Counted from the first letter of the stretch, positions 8,780 to 17,478 are shown. The stretch: 64,000 bases of DNA from Leisingera sp. SS27 (GCF_028368855.1 NZ_JAQNCY010000005.1:124001-188000); one strand, 5' to 3'. Notes: a model not told the origin generated them from the sequence alone. Numbers and translations: made by a program.

Positions 8780-10012
8780 TTAGCTGTCGCAGCCGCAATT
8801 GCCACGGTAGATCGTGTACAGCTCCATCGGCTCTGCCACACCACGCAGCATGTAGCGCCCCAGGGACACCAGATCATGATTGGTGCCTCTGGCGGCGGTT
8901 TTCACATCTTCGGACATGATGATGTTCTGGCCGACAGAGCGGTGCATGCCGGCAATCCGGGCGGTCTGGTTCACCGCCTGGCCGATCACAGTGAAATCCA
9001 GCCGGTTCTCGGCCCCGATATTGCCATAGAGAATGGTCCCGGCGTGCAGCGCCAAGGTGAAGCCGGCAGTCGGCAGCCCCTCCTCCTCACGTTCTGTGTT
9101 GTAGGCGCGCACTTTGCCGCATAGCTCATTGGCGGCAGCCAGAGCTGCGTGGGCGTCTTCCTCGATGCTGCCCAGATTGAACATGGTCAGCATGCCGTCC
9201 CCCATGAACTTGAGGATGTTGCCGCCATGCGCCTGGATGGTTTCCACCGCCAGTCCGAAATAGCCGTTCAGCATCTCGATGAGTTCCGTTCCCGGCAGCC
9301 GTTCGGCCAGCCGGGTGAATCCTTTGAGGTCGAACAGGCAGATCACAGCGTCGATCTGCTGCGAGGAGCCGCGCTGGATTTCCCCGGACAAAACCCGGCG
9401 CCCGGCGTCGCGCCCCAAGTACACCTGCAAAAGATCGCTGGCCATCTGCCGGTTGGAAGATGATTTTAACGCGAGCCCCAGATGCGGCAGAGTTGTGCGG
9501 ATCAGGTCCAGCTCGCGGCCGGAAAACCCGCCGGGCCGGTCTGAAGCCCAAGAGACCAGCATGCCCTCGCGCGGGTGGCGCGGATCGTTGGGCTGATCAT
9601 CCGGCGGCGAGAACCGCACGCCTTTGGCAAAGTAGTCGGTCGCCCCGCGCTCCCGTAGTTCGGGCAGCAGGGGGAACTGTTCCGGCGCGCCGTCCTCCAG
9701 CCGCTCTCGAAACTCTTCCAGATTGTGTTCCAGGATGTGGAAGAACGGACTGCGCAGCCATTCCTCGCGCGGGGATTCGCGGTATTCGTAATGTTCGTGG
9801 CTGATGCCGTCTGCCCGGGTCCAGTTGAAGCCGATACCGCCGAATTTCGGGTGAAACGCCCGCTGTGCCAGATGGAACCGCCACAGCGGCACCCCCGCAT
9901 CAACCAGACGCTGGCAATACCCCTGCAATAGATCCTGCTGCTGCGCCCCATGCAGGCCCTGCTCCATCAGCCAGGCAATCAGCGGCCCTGAATTGACATC
10001 AATCTGTATCAT
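8780..10012 (-). CDS. Class III adenylate/guanylate cyclase
   Basis: A 410-residue soluble protein with a C-terminal class III nucleotide cyclase domain at about residues 215-370. The metal-binding 'FDLKGFT' (first Asp) and 'FMGDGML' (second Asp) are intact, as is the later 'IGQAVNQTARI' segment, so it should be active and make cAMP or cGMP. The N-terminal 200 residues resemble a sensory or dimerisation region seen in alphaproteobacterial cyclases, with no transmembrane helix. An AAGG lies 8 bases before ATG 10012. It is a single gene reading toward mipZ, with 51 bp to the MarR gene upstream. Confidence 0.88.
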   Translation of the reverse strand: MIQIDVNSGPLIAWLMEQGLHGAQQQDLLQGYCQRLVDAGVPLWRFHLAQRAFHPKFGGIGFNWTRADGISHEHYEYRESPREEWLRSPFFHILEHNLEEFRERLEDGAPEQFPLLPELRERGATDYFAKGVRFSPPDDQPNDPRHPREGMLVSWASDRPGGFSGRELDLIRTTLPHLGLALKSSSNRQMASDLLQVYLGRDAGRRVLSGEIQRGSSQQIDAVICLFDLKGFTRLAERLPGTELIEMLNGYFGLAVETIQAHGGNILKFMGDGMLTMFNLGSIEEDAHAALAAANELCGKVRAYNTEREEEGLPTAGFTLALHAGTILYGNIGAENRLDFTVIGQAVNQTARIAGMHRSVGQNIIMSEDVKTAARGTNHDLVSLGRYMLRGVAEPMELYTIYRGNCGCDS

Positions 10013-10063
10013 CGCTTCACCTTCAATCCCGCTGTCTTATCTGGGGGCTGGGCCTTGCAATGT

Positions 10064-10504
10064 CTATGGTTCAATCCCTGCTAAATTGCGCAGCATATAC
10101 CGCAAAATTGCAACCTCGCCGGTGGTGAAGCGGGCACAGATCCTGGTGTCGAATTCCAGCGCGTGCTCGCGCAGGTCCTTATACGCCGCCTCACCGGCCG
10201 GGGTCAGCGCCAGATGTTCGGCCCGGCGGTCGTTTTCATCGCGGGTGCGGGTCACAAAGCGCTTTTCGGACAGCTTGGCCACCGCGCGGCTGATCTTGGT
10301 CTTGTGGATCTTGGCGCGGCTGCCGATCTCCTTGGCGGTCATCTGGCCGTAGTTGCCCAGGTGGAACAGTACCCGCCACTCAGTCCGCAGCATCCCATAG
10401 CGGTTCTTGTAGTGTTTCTGGAACCCCAGCGAGCTTTCCTCAGCGGCGCGGTTCAGCAGGTAAGGCAGGAAATCCTGCAAAGCGAAATCATCTTTTTCGT
10501 TCAT
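10064..10504 (-). CDS. MarR-family transcriptional regulator, probable repressor of the homogentisate operon
   Basis: A 146-residue winged-helix regulator. The recognition region is 'MTAKEIGSRAKIHKTKISRAVAKLSEKRFVTRTRDENDRRAEHLALTP', with the DxRR wing characteristic of MarR. The start is ATG 10504 with GGGAGAGGGG upstream; the longer frame to 10597 overlaps hmgA and is unlikely. It is divergent from hmgA with 71 bp between starts and a 20-bp palindrome in the gap. HmgR-type control by homogentisate or a precursor is the natural inference, although HmgR of pseudomonads belongs to a different family. Confidence 0.85.
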   Translation of the reverse strand: MNEKDDFALQDFLPYLLNRAAEESSLGFQKHYKNRYGMLRTEWRVLFHLGNYGQMTAKEIGSRAKIHKTKISRAVAKLSEKRFVTRTRDENDRRAEHLALTPAGEAAYKDLREHALEFDTRICARFTTGEVAILRYMLRNLAGIEP

Positions 10505-10523
10505 ATTCGTCCCCTCTCCCTTG

Positions 10524-10543
10524 TTAGTTACAAAAACAACTAA
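10524..10543. promoter_or_regulatory. Candidate MarR operator between the regulator and hmgA
   Basis: TTAGTT-N8-AACTAA is an inverted repeat in the 71-bp divergent gap, 33 bp upstream of the hmgA start. Size and spacing are typical for MarR-family operators. Binding is inferred from position only. Confidence 0.6.
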
Positions 10544-10575
10544 TATCCCGCAAGCAGCAAGAGGAGAAACGCGCG

Positions 10576-11931
10576 ATGAATCGGCCAGCCGATCCACATG
10601 AAATGATCCAGGCCCCCTCTCTTCAGGGGCCGCACGAGGGCTATATGCCCGGCTTTGCGAACGACTTTGAAACCGAGGCGCTGCCCGGTGCGCTGCCGCA
10701 GGGCATGAACAGCCCGCAGAAGTGCAACTATGGCCTTTACGGTGAACAGCTGAGCGGCACCGCCTTCACCGCCGATGTGCCGGAGCGAACCTGGTGCTAC
10801 CGGATCCGCCCGTCTGTAAAACATTCGCACCGCTATGAAAAAACCGACCTGCCGCACTGGAAGTCAGCACCTTGCGTTGATCCCGACGTGATCTCATTGG
10901 GCCAGTACCGCTGGGATCCGGTGCCCCACACGGAGGAAGGCCTCACCTGGCTCACCGGCATGCGCACCATGACCACCGCGGGCGACGTGAACACCCAGGT
11001 CGGCATGGCGAGCCACATCTATCTGGTCACCGAGTCGATGGTGGACAGCTACTTCTTCTCCGCCGATTCCGAACTGCTGGTGGTGCCGCAGGAAGGCAGG
11101 CTGCGGTTCGCGACCGAGCTTGGCATCATCGACCTGGCACCGCAGGAGATCGCCATCATACCGCGCGGGCTGGTCTACCGGGTGGAGGTGCTGGAAGGCC
11201 CCTGCCGCGGATTTGTCTGCGAGAATTACGGCCAGAAGTTCGACCTGCCGGGCCGCGGGCCGATCGGGGCAAACTGCATGGCCAACCCGCGCGACTTCAA
11301 GGCGCCGGTGGCGGCGTTTGAGGACCGCGAGGCGCCCTCGACCGTGACCATCAAATGGTGCGGCCAGTTCCACGAGACCAAGATCGGCCATTCGCCGCTG
11401 GATGTGGTCGCCTGGCACGGCAATTACGCGCCCTACAAATACGATCTGACCACCTATTGCCCGGTCGGTGCGATCCTGTTCGACCACCCGGACCCGTCAA
11501 TCTTTACCGTGCTGACCGCGCCGTCGGGCGTGCCAGGCACCGCCAACATCGACTTTGTGCTGTTCCGCGAGCGCTGGATGGTGGCCGAGAACACTTTCCG
11601 CCCGCCGTGGTACCACAAGAACATCATGTCTGAGCTGATGGGCAATATCTACGGCCAGTATGACGCCAAACCGCAGGGGTTCGTGCCGGGCGGCATGAGC
11701 CTTCACAACATGATGCTGCCGCACGGGCCGGATAAGAACGCCTTTGAGGGCGCGTCGAACTCCAACCTGGGCCCTGAGAAGCTCGACAACACCATGTCCT
11801 TCATGTTCGAGACCCGCTTCCCGCAGCATCTGACCGCATTTGCAGCCAAGGACGCACCGCTGCAGGATGACTACATCGACTGCTGGAGCGACATCGAGAA
11901 GAAATTCGACGGCACCCCCGGCCTGAAATGA
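10576..11931 (+). CDS. hmgA: Homogentisate 1,2-dioxygenase
   Basis: Cleaves homogentisate to maleylacetoacetate with O2 using a non-haem iron. The 451-residue length is standard. Iron ligands are visible in '[14 protein letters not shown]' (His and Glu) and '[14 protein letters not shown]' (His), and the N-terminus has '[18 protein letters not shown]', a family hallmark. AGAGGAG precedes ATG 10576. It is the first gene of a seven-gene catabolic operon that also has fahA and maiA, giving the complete ring-cleavage route to fumarate and acetoacetate. Confidence 0.96.
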   Translation: MNRPADPHEMIQAPSLQGPHEGYMPGFANDFETEALPGALPQGMNSPQKCNYGLYGEQLSGTAFTADVPERTWCYRIRPSVKHSHRYEKTDLPHWKSAPCVDPDVISLGQYRWDPVPHTEEGLTWLTGMRTMTTAGDVNTQVGMASHIYLVTESMVDSYFFSADSELLVVPQEGRLRFATELGIIDLAPQEIAIIPRGLVYRVEVLEGPCRGFVCENYGQKFDLPGRGPIGANCMANPRDFKAPVAAFEDREAPSTVTIKWCGQFHETKIGHSPLDVVAWHGNYAPYKYDLTTYCPVGAILFDHPDPSIFTVLTAPSGVPGTANIDFVLFRERWMVAENTFRPPWYHKNIMSELMGNIYGQYDAKPQGFVPGGMSLHNMMLPHGPDKNAFEGASNSNLGPEKLDNTMSFMFETRFPQHLTAFAAKDAPLQDDYIDCWSDIEKKFDGTPGLK

Positions 11932-11939
11932 AACGGTGA

Positions 11940-12020
11940 GGGGGCGCTGCCCCCTCTGGGCCGGACAGGCCCATTCACCCCCGGAGTATTTCCGGAAAGA
12001 TGAAAAGGATCTTCGGATCC
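11940..12020 (+). repeat. String of four short hairpins between hmgA and fahA
   Basis: Consecutive inverted repeats: GGGGGC-gct-GCCCCC (11940-11954), TGGGCC-ggaca-GGCCCA (11957-11973), CCGGA-gtatt-TCCGG (11981-11995) and GGATC-ttcg-GATCC (12007-12020). There is no T-run. The segment 'CCCGGAGTATTTCC' followed by 'AAAGATGAA' looks like an intergenic motif that recurs in Rhodobacteraceae, a recollection that needs a genome search. It may modulate hmgA mRNA stability or partial termination. Confidence 0.5.
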
Positions 12021-12036
12021 GGAAACTGGAGACACG

Positions 12037-13293
12037 ATGCCTCTGCTGAAATCCTGGGTGGCCTCGGCCAATGATGCGAACCACCCGTTCCCGCTGAACA
12101 ACCTGCCTTATGGTGTATTTTCCATTGATGGCGATGATCCGCGTTGTGGCGTTGCCATTGGCGACATGATCCTGGACATGCAGGCCGCCGAGGAGGCCGG
12201 GCTGGTCCAGCTGGGCGATGCGCCGCTGTTCGACGTGCCCTACTGGAACGACCTGATGGAGGAAGGCCCGGCCGTCTGGACCGCGCTGCGCGACCGTCTG
12301 ACCGCGCTGCTGTCCGAAGGCGCTGCCGAGCAGACGAAGCTGGAGCCCCTGCTGGTTGCCGCTGCGGATGCCGAGCTGCACATGCCCTTTGCGGTCAGTG
12401 AATACACCGACTTCTACGCAGGCAAAAACCACGCCTTCAACGTCGGCACCATGTTCCGCGGCCCGGAAAACGCGCTGCCGCCGAACTGGCTGCATATACC
12501 GATCGGCTACAACGGGCGCGCGTCCTCAGTCGTTATTTCCGGCACCGATGTGCGCCGTCCCTGGGGCCAGCTGAAAGGCCCGAATGACGACACCCCCCGC
12601 TGGGACCCCTGTGCACGGTTCGACATTGAGCTGGAGATGGGCGCCATCGTGGGCACCCCGTCGGACGGCCCGATCACCGTGCAGGAAGCCGATGACAATA
12701 TCTTTGGCTATGTGCTGCTGAACGACTGGTCCGCACGCGACATCCAGGCCTGGGAATACCAGCCGCTGGGGCCCTTCCAGGCCAAGGCAACCGCCAACAC
12801 GATCTCCCCCTGGATCGTGACCAAACCGGCGCTGGAGCCGTTCCGCTGCGACACGCCGGAGCGCGAAGTGGAACTGCTGGACCACCTGAAGGACTGCGGT
12901 CCGATGCTCTATGACATCGACCTCGAAGTGACCCTGGCTCCGGAAGGTAAAGAAGCCACAACCATCGCGCGGACCAACTACAAGGAGATGTACTACTCCG
13001 CCGCGCAGCAGCTGGCGCACCATACCACTTCGGGCTGCCCGATGAACGCAGGCGACCTGTTGGGCTCCGGCACCATCTCCGGCCCCACCAAGGAAAGCCG
13101 CGGCTCGCTGCTGGAACTCAGCTGGGGCGGCAAGGAGCCGATGACGCTGGATACCGGCGAGGAACGCTCCTTTATCGCCGACGGCGACACGCTGACCCTG
13201 AAGGGCGCGGCCATGGGCGATGGCTATACGATCGGCTTCGGCGACTGCACCGGCACCGTGCTGCCCGCACTTGAAGACCCCTACGCAAGATAA
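12037..13293 (+). CDS. fahA: Fumarylacetoacetase
   Basis: Hydrolyses fumarylacetoacetate to fumarate and acetoacetate, the last step of the pathway. The 418-residue protein has the FAH N-terminal domain (about 15-115) and the catalytic beta-roll, with 'YTDFYAGKNHAFNVG', 'IPIGYNGRASSVVISGT', 'FDIELEMGAIVG' and 'LLNDWSARDIQAWEYQPLGPF'. These carry the metal-binding Asp/Glu residues and the catalytic His region. GGAGA precedes ATG 12037. It is 105 bp downstream of hmgA and 11 bp upstream of the metallo-beta-lactamase-fold gene. Confidence 0.95.
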   Translation: MPLLKSWVASANDANHPFPLNNLPYGVFSIDGDDPRCGVAIGDMILDMQAAEEAGLVQLGDAPLFDVPYWNDLMEEGPAVWTALRDRLTALLSEGAAEQTKLEPLLVAAADAELHMPFAVSEYTDFYAGKNHAFNVGTMFRGPENALPPNWLHIPIGYNGRASSVVISGTDVRRPWGQLKGPNDDTPRWDPCARFDIELEMGAIVGTPSDGPITVQEADDNIFGYVLLNDWSARDIQAWEYQPLGPFQAKATANTISPWIVTKPALEPFRCDTPEREVELLDHLKDCGPMLYDIDLEVTLAPEGKEATTIARTNYKEMYYSAAQQLAHHTTSGCPMNAGDLLGSGTISGPTKESRGSLLELSWGGKEPMTLDTGEERSFIADGDTLTLKGAAMGDGYTIGFGDCTGTVLPALEDPYAR

Positions 13294-13304
13294 GGAAGAC
13301 CACC

Positions 13305-14255
13305 ATGGCAAAGGCTTTTGCGTCCCAAGGGGACCTGACCGAAAAGAAGATCACCTTTGATGAGATCGGCGAAGGGCTTTATGCCTTCACCGCGGAGGGC
13401 GACCCGAACTCCGGCGTGATCATCGGCGATGACTCTGTGATGATCGTCGAGGCGCAGGCCACCCCGCGGCTGGCAAACAAGGTGATCGAATGCGTGCGTT
13501 CGGTGACCGACAAGCCGATCACCCATGTGGTTCTGACCCACTACCACGCTGTGCGGGTGCTGGGCGCCAGCGCATTCGGCGCGCAGCAGGTGATCATGTC
13601 CAACGCCGCCTATAACATGGTGCTGGAGCGCGGGCAGGAGGACTGGGACAGCGAGTTCCAGCGTTTCCCACGCCTGTTTGAAGGCCACGAAAGCATCCCG
13701 GGGCTGACCTATCCCACCACAACCTTCACCGATCAGATGACTGTCTTCCTCGGCAACCGCCGGGTCGACATCAAACAGATCGGCCGCGCCCACACCGCCG
13801 GCGACGCGGTGATCCATGTGCCGGATCAGAACGTGATGTTCACCGGCGACATCGTCGAATACCACTCGGCCTGCTACTGCGGTGACGGGCATTTTGCCGA
13901 TTGGGGCCGGACGCTCGACAACATCAAAGCCTATGATGTGGACGCGATTGCGCCGGGCCGCGGCGATGCGCTGGTGGGCAAGGAGATGGTCAACGCCGCA
14001 ATCGAAAACACCCGCGATTTTGTCGAAAGCACCTACCGCCCGGTTCAGCGCATCGCTGCACGCGGCGGGTCTCTGAAAGAAGCCTGGGACGCCGTGCGCG
14101 CGGAATGCGATCCGAAGTTCGCGGACTACGCGATCTACGAGCACTGCCTGCCCTTTAACGTCGCCCGGGCCTATGACGAGGCACGCGGCATAGCACACCC
14201 CCGCATCTGGACCGCCCAGCGCGATCTGGAAATGTGGGAGGCCCTGCAGGGCTGA
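13305..14255 (+). CDS. Metallo-beta-lactamase-fold hydrolase with altered metal motif
   Basis: A 316-residue MBL-fold protein. The usual HxHxDH metal motif reads HYHAVR (in 'VVLTHYHAVRVLG'), so the Asp and His that bind the second metal are missing. Later MBL elements are present: 'GRAHTAGD' with the third His and 'MFTGDIVEYHSA' with the bridging Asp. A one-metal site or a shifted chemistry is likely. Position inside the homogentisate operon suggests it handles an ester, lactone or thioester of the pathway, perhaps homogentisate lactone, but that is inference. AAGGAAGA lies 7 bases before ATG 13305. Confidence 0.75.
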   Translation: MAKAFASQGDLTEKKITFDEIGEGLYAFTAEGDPNSGVIIGDDSVMIVEAQATPRLANKVIECVRSVTDKPITHVVLTHYHAVRVLGASAFGAQQVIMSNAAYNMVLERGQEDWDSEFQRFPRLFEGHESIPGLTYPTTTFTDQMTVFLGNRRVDIKQIGRAHTAGDAVIHVPDQNVMFTGDIVEYHSACYCGDGHFADWGRTLDNIKAYDVDAIAPGRGDALVGKEMVNAAIENTRDFVESTYRPVQRIAARGGSLKEAWDAVRAECDPKFADYAIYEHCLPFNVARAYDEARGIAHPRIWTAQRDLEMWEALQG

Positions 14256-14263
14256 TTCTGCAA

Positions 14264-14297
14264 CCGGGGCGCTTTGATCCAGATCGTATCGCCCCGG
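14264..14297 (+). promoter_or_regulatory. Intercistronic stem-loop before the FAD hydroxylase gene
   Basis: CCGGGGCG and CGCCCCGG form a perfect 8-bp stem around an 18-base loop, 97 bases before the next start codon; a second stem, CCCGGC/GCCGGG, follows near 14330. Without a T-run it is more likely an mRNA-processing or attenuation element than a terminator. Confidence 0.4.
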
Positions 14298-14394
14298 AAG
14301 AACCTGTGAGACGCTAAACCATCCTCCCGGCGTGCCCATGCCGGGAAACGGTGAAGCTGTGCCTGACGGCACCCGGAAATTGGGAGGAGACCTG

Positions 14395-16005
14395 ATGAAC
14401 AAGATCTTTGAAGTCCCGTTGTACCCCTATGCGCGCCACGCGGATCAGGATGCCGCGGCACCTGTGCGCCGCAAGGTGGTGGTGATCGGGGCAGGCCCTA
14501 TCGGCCTGGCGGCCGCCATCGACCTGGCGCAAGCCGGAACCGAGGTGGTGGTGCTGGATGACAACGACAAGGTGAGCTTCGGCTCCCGCGCGATCTGCTT
14601 TGCCAAGCGGCCCTTGGAAATCCTCGACCGGCTCGGCTGCGGCCAGCCGATGGTAGACAAGGGCGTGCAGTGGAACGTCGGCAAGGTGTTCTTTGACGAC
14701 CGTCAGGTCTATGACTTCAACCTGCTGCCGGAAGAGGGCCACAAGCGCCCCGCTTTCATTAATCTGCAGCAGTATTATTTCGAGGAATACCTGGTGAACC
14801 GGGTCCGCGAACTGCAGGAGCAGGGCGCGCCGATCGAAATCCGCGGCCGCAACAAGGTCTCGGCCATCGGCACCCATCCCGGCCATGTGACGCTGGAAGT
14901 CGACACGCCCGAAGGCCCCTACAATCTGGAGGCCGAGTGGCTGATCGCCTGCGACGGCGCAGGCTCCCCCACCCGGCAGATGCTGGGACTGGACTTTGTT
15001 GGCCGGGTTTTCGAGGACAATTTCCTGATCGCCGATGTGATCATGGAGGCGGATTTCCCGACCGAACGCTGGTTCTGGTTTGATCCGCCTTTCAACAAGG
15101 GGCAGTCGGCCCTGCTGCACAAGCAGCCGGATGGTGTCTGGCGCATTGACCTGCAGCTGGGCTGGGACATCGACAAGGAGCGCGAGAAGCGCCCCGAGAA
15201 CGTGATCCCGCGGCTGCAGGCCATGCTGGGCGAAGACGTGAAGTTCGAGCTGGAGTGGGTCTCGATCTACACCTTCCAGTGCCGCCGGATGGAAAAGTTC
15301 CGCCATGGGCGGGTGCTGTTTGCGGGCGATGCCGCGCATCAGGTCTCACCGTTCGGCGCCCGCGGCGCCAACTCTGGCCTGCAGGACACGGACAACCTGT
15401 GCTGGAAGTTGCAAATGGTACTAGACGGCAAGGCGCCGGAAAGCCTGCTCGACAGCTATGACATCGAGCGCATCCATGGCGCCGACGAGAACATCCTGAA
15501 CTCTTCGCGCTCGACCGATTTCATCACGCCCAAGTCGGAGATGAGCCGGGTGCTGCGCGACGCGATTCTGGACCTGTCCGAACAGTATGAATTCGCGCGT
15601 CCCTTGGTGAACTCCGGCCGGTTGTCGGTGCCGTGCACCTATGACGGCTCACCGCTGAATTCGGCGGACGCGCTGGACGGGCCAGAGCGCACCCGGCCCG
15701 GATCGCCCTGCCCCGACGTGCCGCTGGGCGACGGTTTTCTGCTGGACAAGCTTGGCGACAAATTTGTGCTGCTGACCATCGATGCCGATGCCCCCGAGGT
15801 GATCGAAGAAGCAGGCGTAGAGGTGACCCGGCTGGCGTTGTCCATCAAGGACGACAAGACACTGGCGCTGAAGGACCGCTACCTGGGCAAGCATGAGAGC
15901 GGTGTCTACCTGATCCGACCGGACCAGCATGTCGCCGCCCGCCGTCCCAGCTATGACGATAACCAGTTCCGGCACGCGATCCGCCGGGCCATCGGCAAGG
16001 AGTGA
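14395..16005 (+). CDS. FAD-dependent aromatic ring hydroxylase (MhpA/PheA-type), possible 3-hydroxyphenylacetate 6-hydroxylase
   Basis: A 536-residue class A flavoprotein monooxygenase. The NAD(P)H/FAD fingerprint 'VVVIGAGPIGLAAAIDLAQ' is at residues 30-48, and the second FAD motif is 'VLFAGDAAHQVSPFGARG'. It belongs to the family that hydroxylates phenolic rings next to an existing hydroxyl. In a homogentisate operon with no 4-hydroxyphenylpyruvate dioxygenase, it could convert 3-hydroxyphenylacetate to homogentisate, as MhaA does in Pseudomonas putida U; that substrate is an inference. GGGAGGAGACCTG precedes ATG 14395, so the longer frame from 14332 is not used. It overlaps or abuts the DUF2783 gene. 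Confidence 0.82.
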   Translation: MNKIFEVPLYPYARHADQDAAAPVRRKVVVIGAGPIGLAAAIDLAQAGTEVVVLDDNDKVSFGSRAICFAKRPLEILDRLGCGQPMVDKGVQWNVGKVFFDDRQVYDFNLLPEEGHKRPAFINLQQYYFEEYLVNRVRELQEQGAPIEIRGRNKVSAIGTHPGHVTLEVDTPEGPYNLEAEWLIACDGAGSPTRQMLGLDFVGRVFEDNFLIADVIMEADFPTERWFWFDPPFNKGQSALLHKQPDGVWRIDLQLGWDIDKEREKRPENVIPRLQAMLGEDVKFELEWVSIYTFQCRRMEKFRHGRVLFAGDAAHQVSPFGARGANSGLQDTDNLCWKLQMVLDGKAPESLLDSYDIERIHGADENILNSSRSTDFITPKSEMSRVLRDAILDLSEQYEFARPLVNSGRLSVPCTYDGSPLNSADALDGPERTRPGSPCPDVPLGDGFLLDKLGDKFVLLTIDADAPEVIEEAGVEVTRLALSIKDDKTLALKDRYLGKHESGVYLIRPDQHVAARRPSYDDNQFRHAIRRAIGKE

Positions 16006-16010
16006 TCAAG

Positions 16011-16226
16011 ATGACCGAAGACCAACTGATCCTGGCCGCCAACCTCGAGCGCGCCGACGATTTCTATGCCGATCTGCTGGCCGCTCATGAGGACCTGAGC
16101 AAGGCGGAAAGCGACGCGCTGAACGCGCGCCTGGTGCTGGTGCTGGCCAACCACATTGGAAAACGCGCGATCCTGAAACAGGCGCTGGCGGCTGCCGCGC
16201 TCAAAACCGGGGAGGACTCCGCTTGA
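16011..16226 (+). CDS. Small DUF2783 protein, possible coupling partner of the hydroxylase
   Basis: A 71-residue, mostly helical protein without cysteines, of the DUF2783 type found beside FAD hydroxylases. AAGGAGTG sits just upstream of ATG 16011; a GTG at 16002 overlapping the hydroxylase stop codon is an alternative. Its TGA overlaps the TTG start of the VOC gene. The two-component 3-hydroxyphenylacetate hydroxylase of P. putida has a small coupling protein (MhaB), and the size and position here fit such a role, but homology to MhaB was not tested. Confidence 0.7.
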   Translation: MTEDQLILAANLERADDFYADLLAAHEDLSKAESDALNARLVLVLANHIGKRAILKQALAAAALKTGEDSA

Positions 16227-16765
16227 AAATCGAACAGATCCACCACGTCGCCTACCGTTGCAAAGACGCCAAGCAGACGGTGGAGTGGTACAACAAGATG
16301 CTGAACATGGACTTTGTCCTGGCGATTGCCGAAGACCATGTTCCCTCCACCCACGAACCCGATCCCTACATGCATATCTTCATGGATGCAGGCAACGGCA
16401 ACGTGCTGGCCTTCTTCGAGCTGCCGACCAAGCCGGAAATGGACCGCGACCGCAACACGCCGGTCTGGGTGCAGCATATCGCCTTCAAGGTGAAGGACCG
16501 CGAAACCCTGATCCAGTTCAAGAACCATCTGGAGGCCAACGGCGTTGAGGTGCTGGGTGTTACCGACCACTCGATCTTCCACTCGATCTACTTCTTCGAT
16601 CCGAACGGCCACCGGGTCGAGTTGGCCTGCCCCGACCCGGAAGAAGAGGCGCTGCTGCAAAAGCTCGACTCGGTAAAATGGGAAATGCTGGAGGAATGGT
16701 CCAAGACCAAGAAGGCACCCAAACATGCCGAATGGCTGCACGCCAAGGAATTGAACAAGGTCTGA
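16223..16765 (+). CDS. VOC-family (glyoxalase/dioxygenase fold) protein
   Basis: A 180-residue vicinal-oxygen-chelate protein with two beta-alpha-beta-beta-beta modules: 'IHHVAYRCKDAKQTVEWYNKM' at the start and 'VQHIAFKVKD...SIYFFDPNGHRVELACPD' in the second half. The paired His/Glu metal ligands look intact. It is half the length of 4-hydroxyphenylpyruvate dioxygenase and is not that enzyme. Translation starts at TTG 16223, overlapping the stop of the DUF2783 gene (TTGA), with GGGGAGGA at good spacing. A ring-cleavage, isomerase or detoxifying role in the aromatic pathway is plausible. Confidence 0.8.
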   Translation: MKIEQIHHVAYRCKDAKQTVEWYNKMLNMDFVLAIAEDHVPSTHEPDPYMHIFMDAGNGNVLAFFELPTKPEMDRDRNTPVWVQHIAFKVKDRETLIQFKNHLEANGVEVLGVTDHSIFHSIYFFDPNGHRVELACPDPEEEALLQKLDSVKWEMLEEWSKTKKAPKHAEWLHAKELNKV

Positions 16766-16780
16766 TTGGTTCAGGCCGCC

Positions 16781-16806
16781 AAGGCAGCCCGTGGGGCTGC
16801 CTTTAC
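16781..16806 (+). terminator. Hairpin between the VOC gene and maiA
   Basis: A 10-bp stem (AAGGCAGCCC / GGGCTGCCTT) with a GTG loop is followed by only TTT. It looks like a weak intrinsic terminator or attenuator ahead of maiA, whose start lies 20 bases further on. Confidence 0.55.
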
Positions 16807-16823
16807 CGTAATGGAGGACGCCG

Positions 16824-17456
16824 ATGGGCAGCACCATCCTTTATGATTACTGGCGCTCATCAGCCAGCTACCGGCTGCGCATCGCGCTGAACCTGGCCGG
16901 GATCGACTACGCCTCAGTCCCGGTTGATCTGGTCAAGGGCGAACACAAGAGCCCGGAACATCTGGCCCGCAATCCGCAAGGGTTCGTGCCGGTGCTTGAA
17001 ATTGACGGGCTGCGCCTGACCCAGTCTTTGGCGATCCTCGATTACCTGGACGAAACCCGGGGTCTCGGCTTGCTGCCCAGTGATCCCGCTCAGCGTGCAA
17101 AAACACGGGCGCTGGCGCATTCCGTCGCGGTTGACGTGCATCCAGTCTGCAACCTGCAAGTTGCCAAACACGCCAGCGCGCTCAGCGGCGGCGCGGCGGA
17201 TATGCCCAAGGCCTGGATGCAGCATTTCATCCGCCCCGGCCTGCAGGCGTTTGAAAGGCTGTTGGAAGGCTTCAACCAGACGCTGTATTGCACCGGAGAC
17301 ACCCCTGGCCTGGCCGACATCTGCCTAATGCCGCAGCTCTACAACGCCCGCCGCTGGGAAGCGGATTTTTCAGACCTGCCGCGAGTCTCAGCTGTGGAGG
17401 CGGCCTGCGCCGCCCACCCTGCCTTTGCCGCAGCCTTTCCCGTGCAGCCGGGCTGA
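16824..17456 (+). CDS. maiA: Maleylacetoacetate isomerase (zeta-class GST)
   Basis: Isomerises maleylacetoacetate to fumarylacetoacetate with glutathione. The 210-residue GST fold has the zeta-class active-site region 'YWRSSASYRLRIAL', where the usual SSCS cysteine is alanine while the catalytic first serine is kept. 'PVLEIDGLRLTQSLAILDYLDE' is the glutathione-binding loop. GGAGGACGCCG precedes ATG 16824. It is the last gene of the operon and completes the route between hmgA and fahA. Confidence 0.93.
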   Translation: MGSTILYDYWRSSASYRLRIALNLAGIDYASVPVDLVKGEHKSPEHLARNPQGFVPVLEIDGLRLTQSLAILDYLDETRGLGLLPSDPAQRAKTRALAHSVAVDVHPVCNLQVAKHASALSGGAADMPKAWMQHFIRPGLQAFERLLEGFNQTLYCTGDTPGLADICLMPQLYNARRWEADFSDLPRVSAVEAACAAHPAFAAAFPVQPG

Positions 17457-17478
17457 CCGGACAGGTCAGCCCTCCGCG

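Noticed and set aside
16223-16765. VOC protein as 4-hydroxyphenylpyruvate dioxygenase
   Set aside because: At 180 residues it is half the needed length and lacks the dioxygenase C-terminal half.
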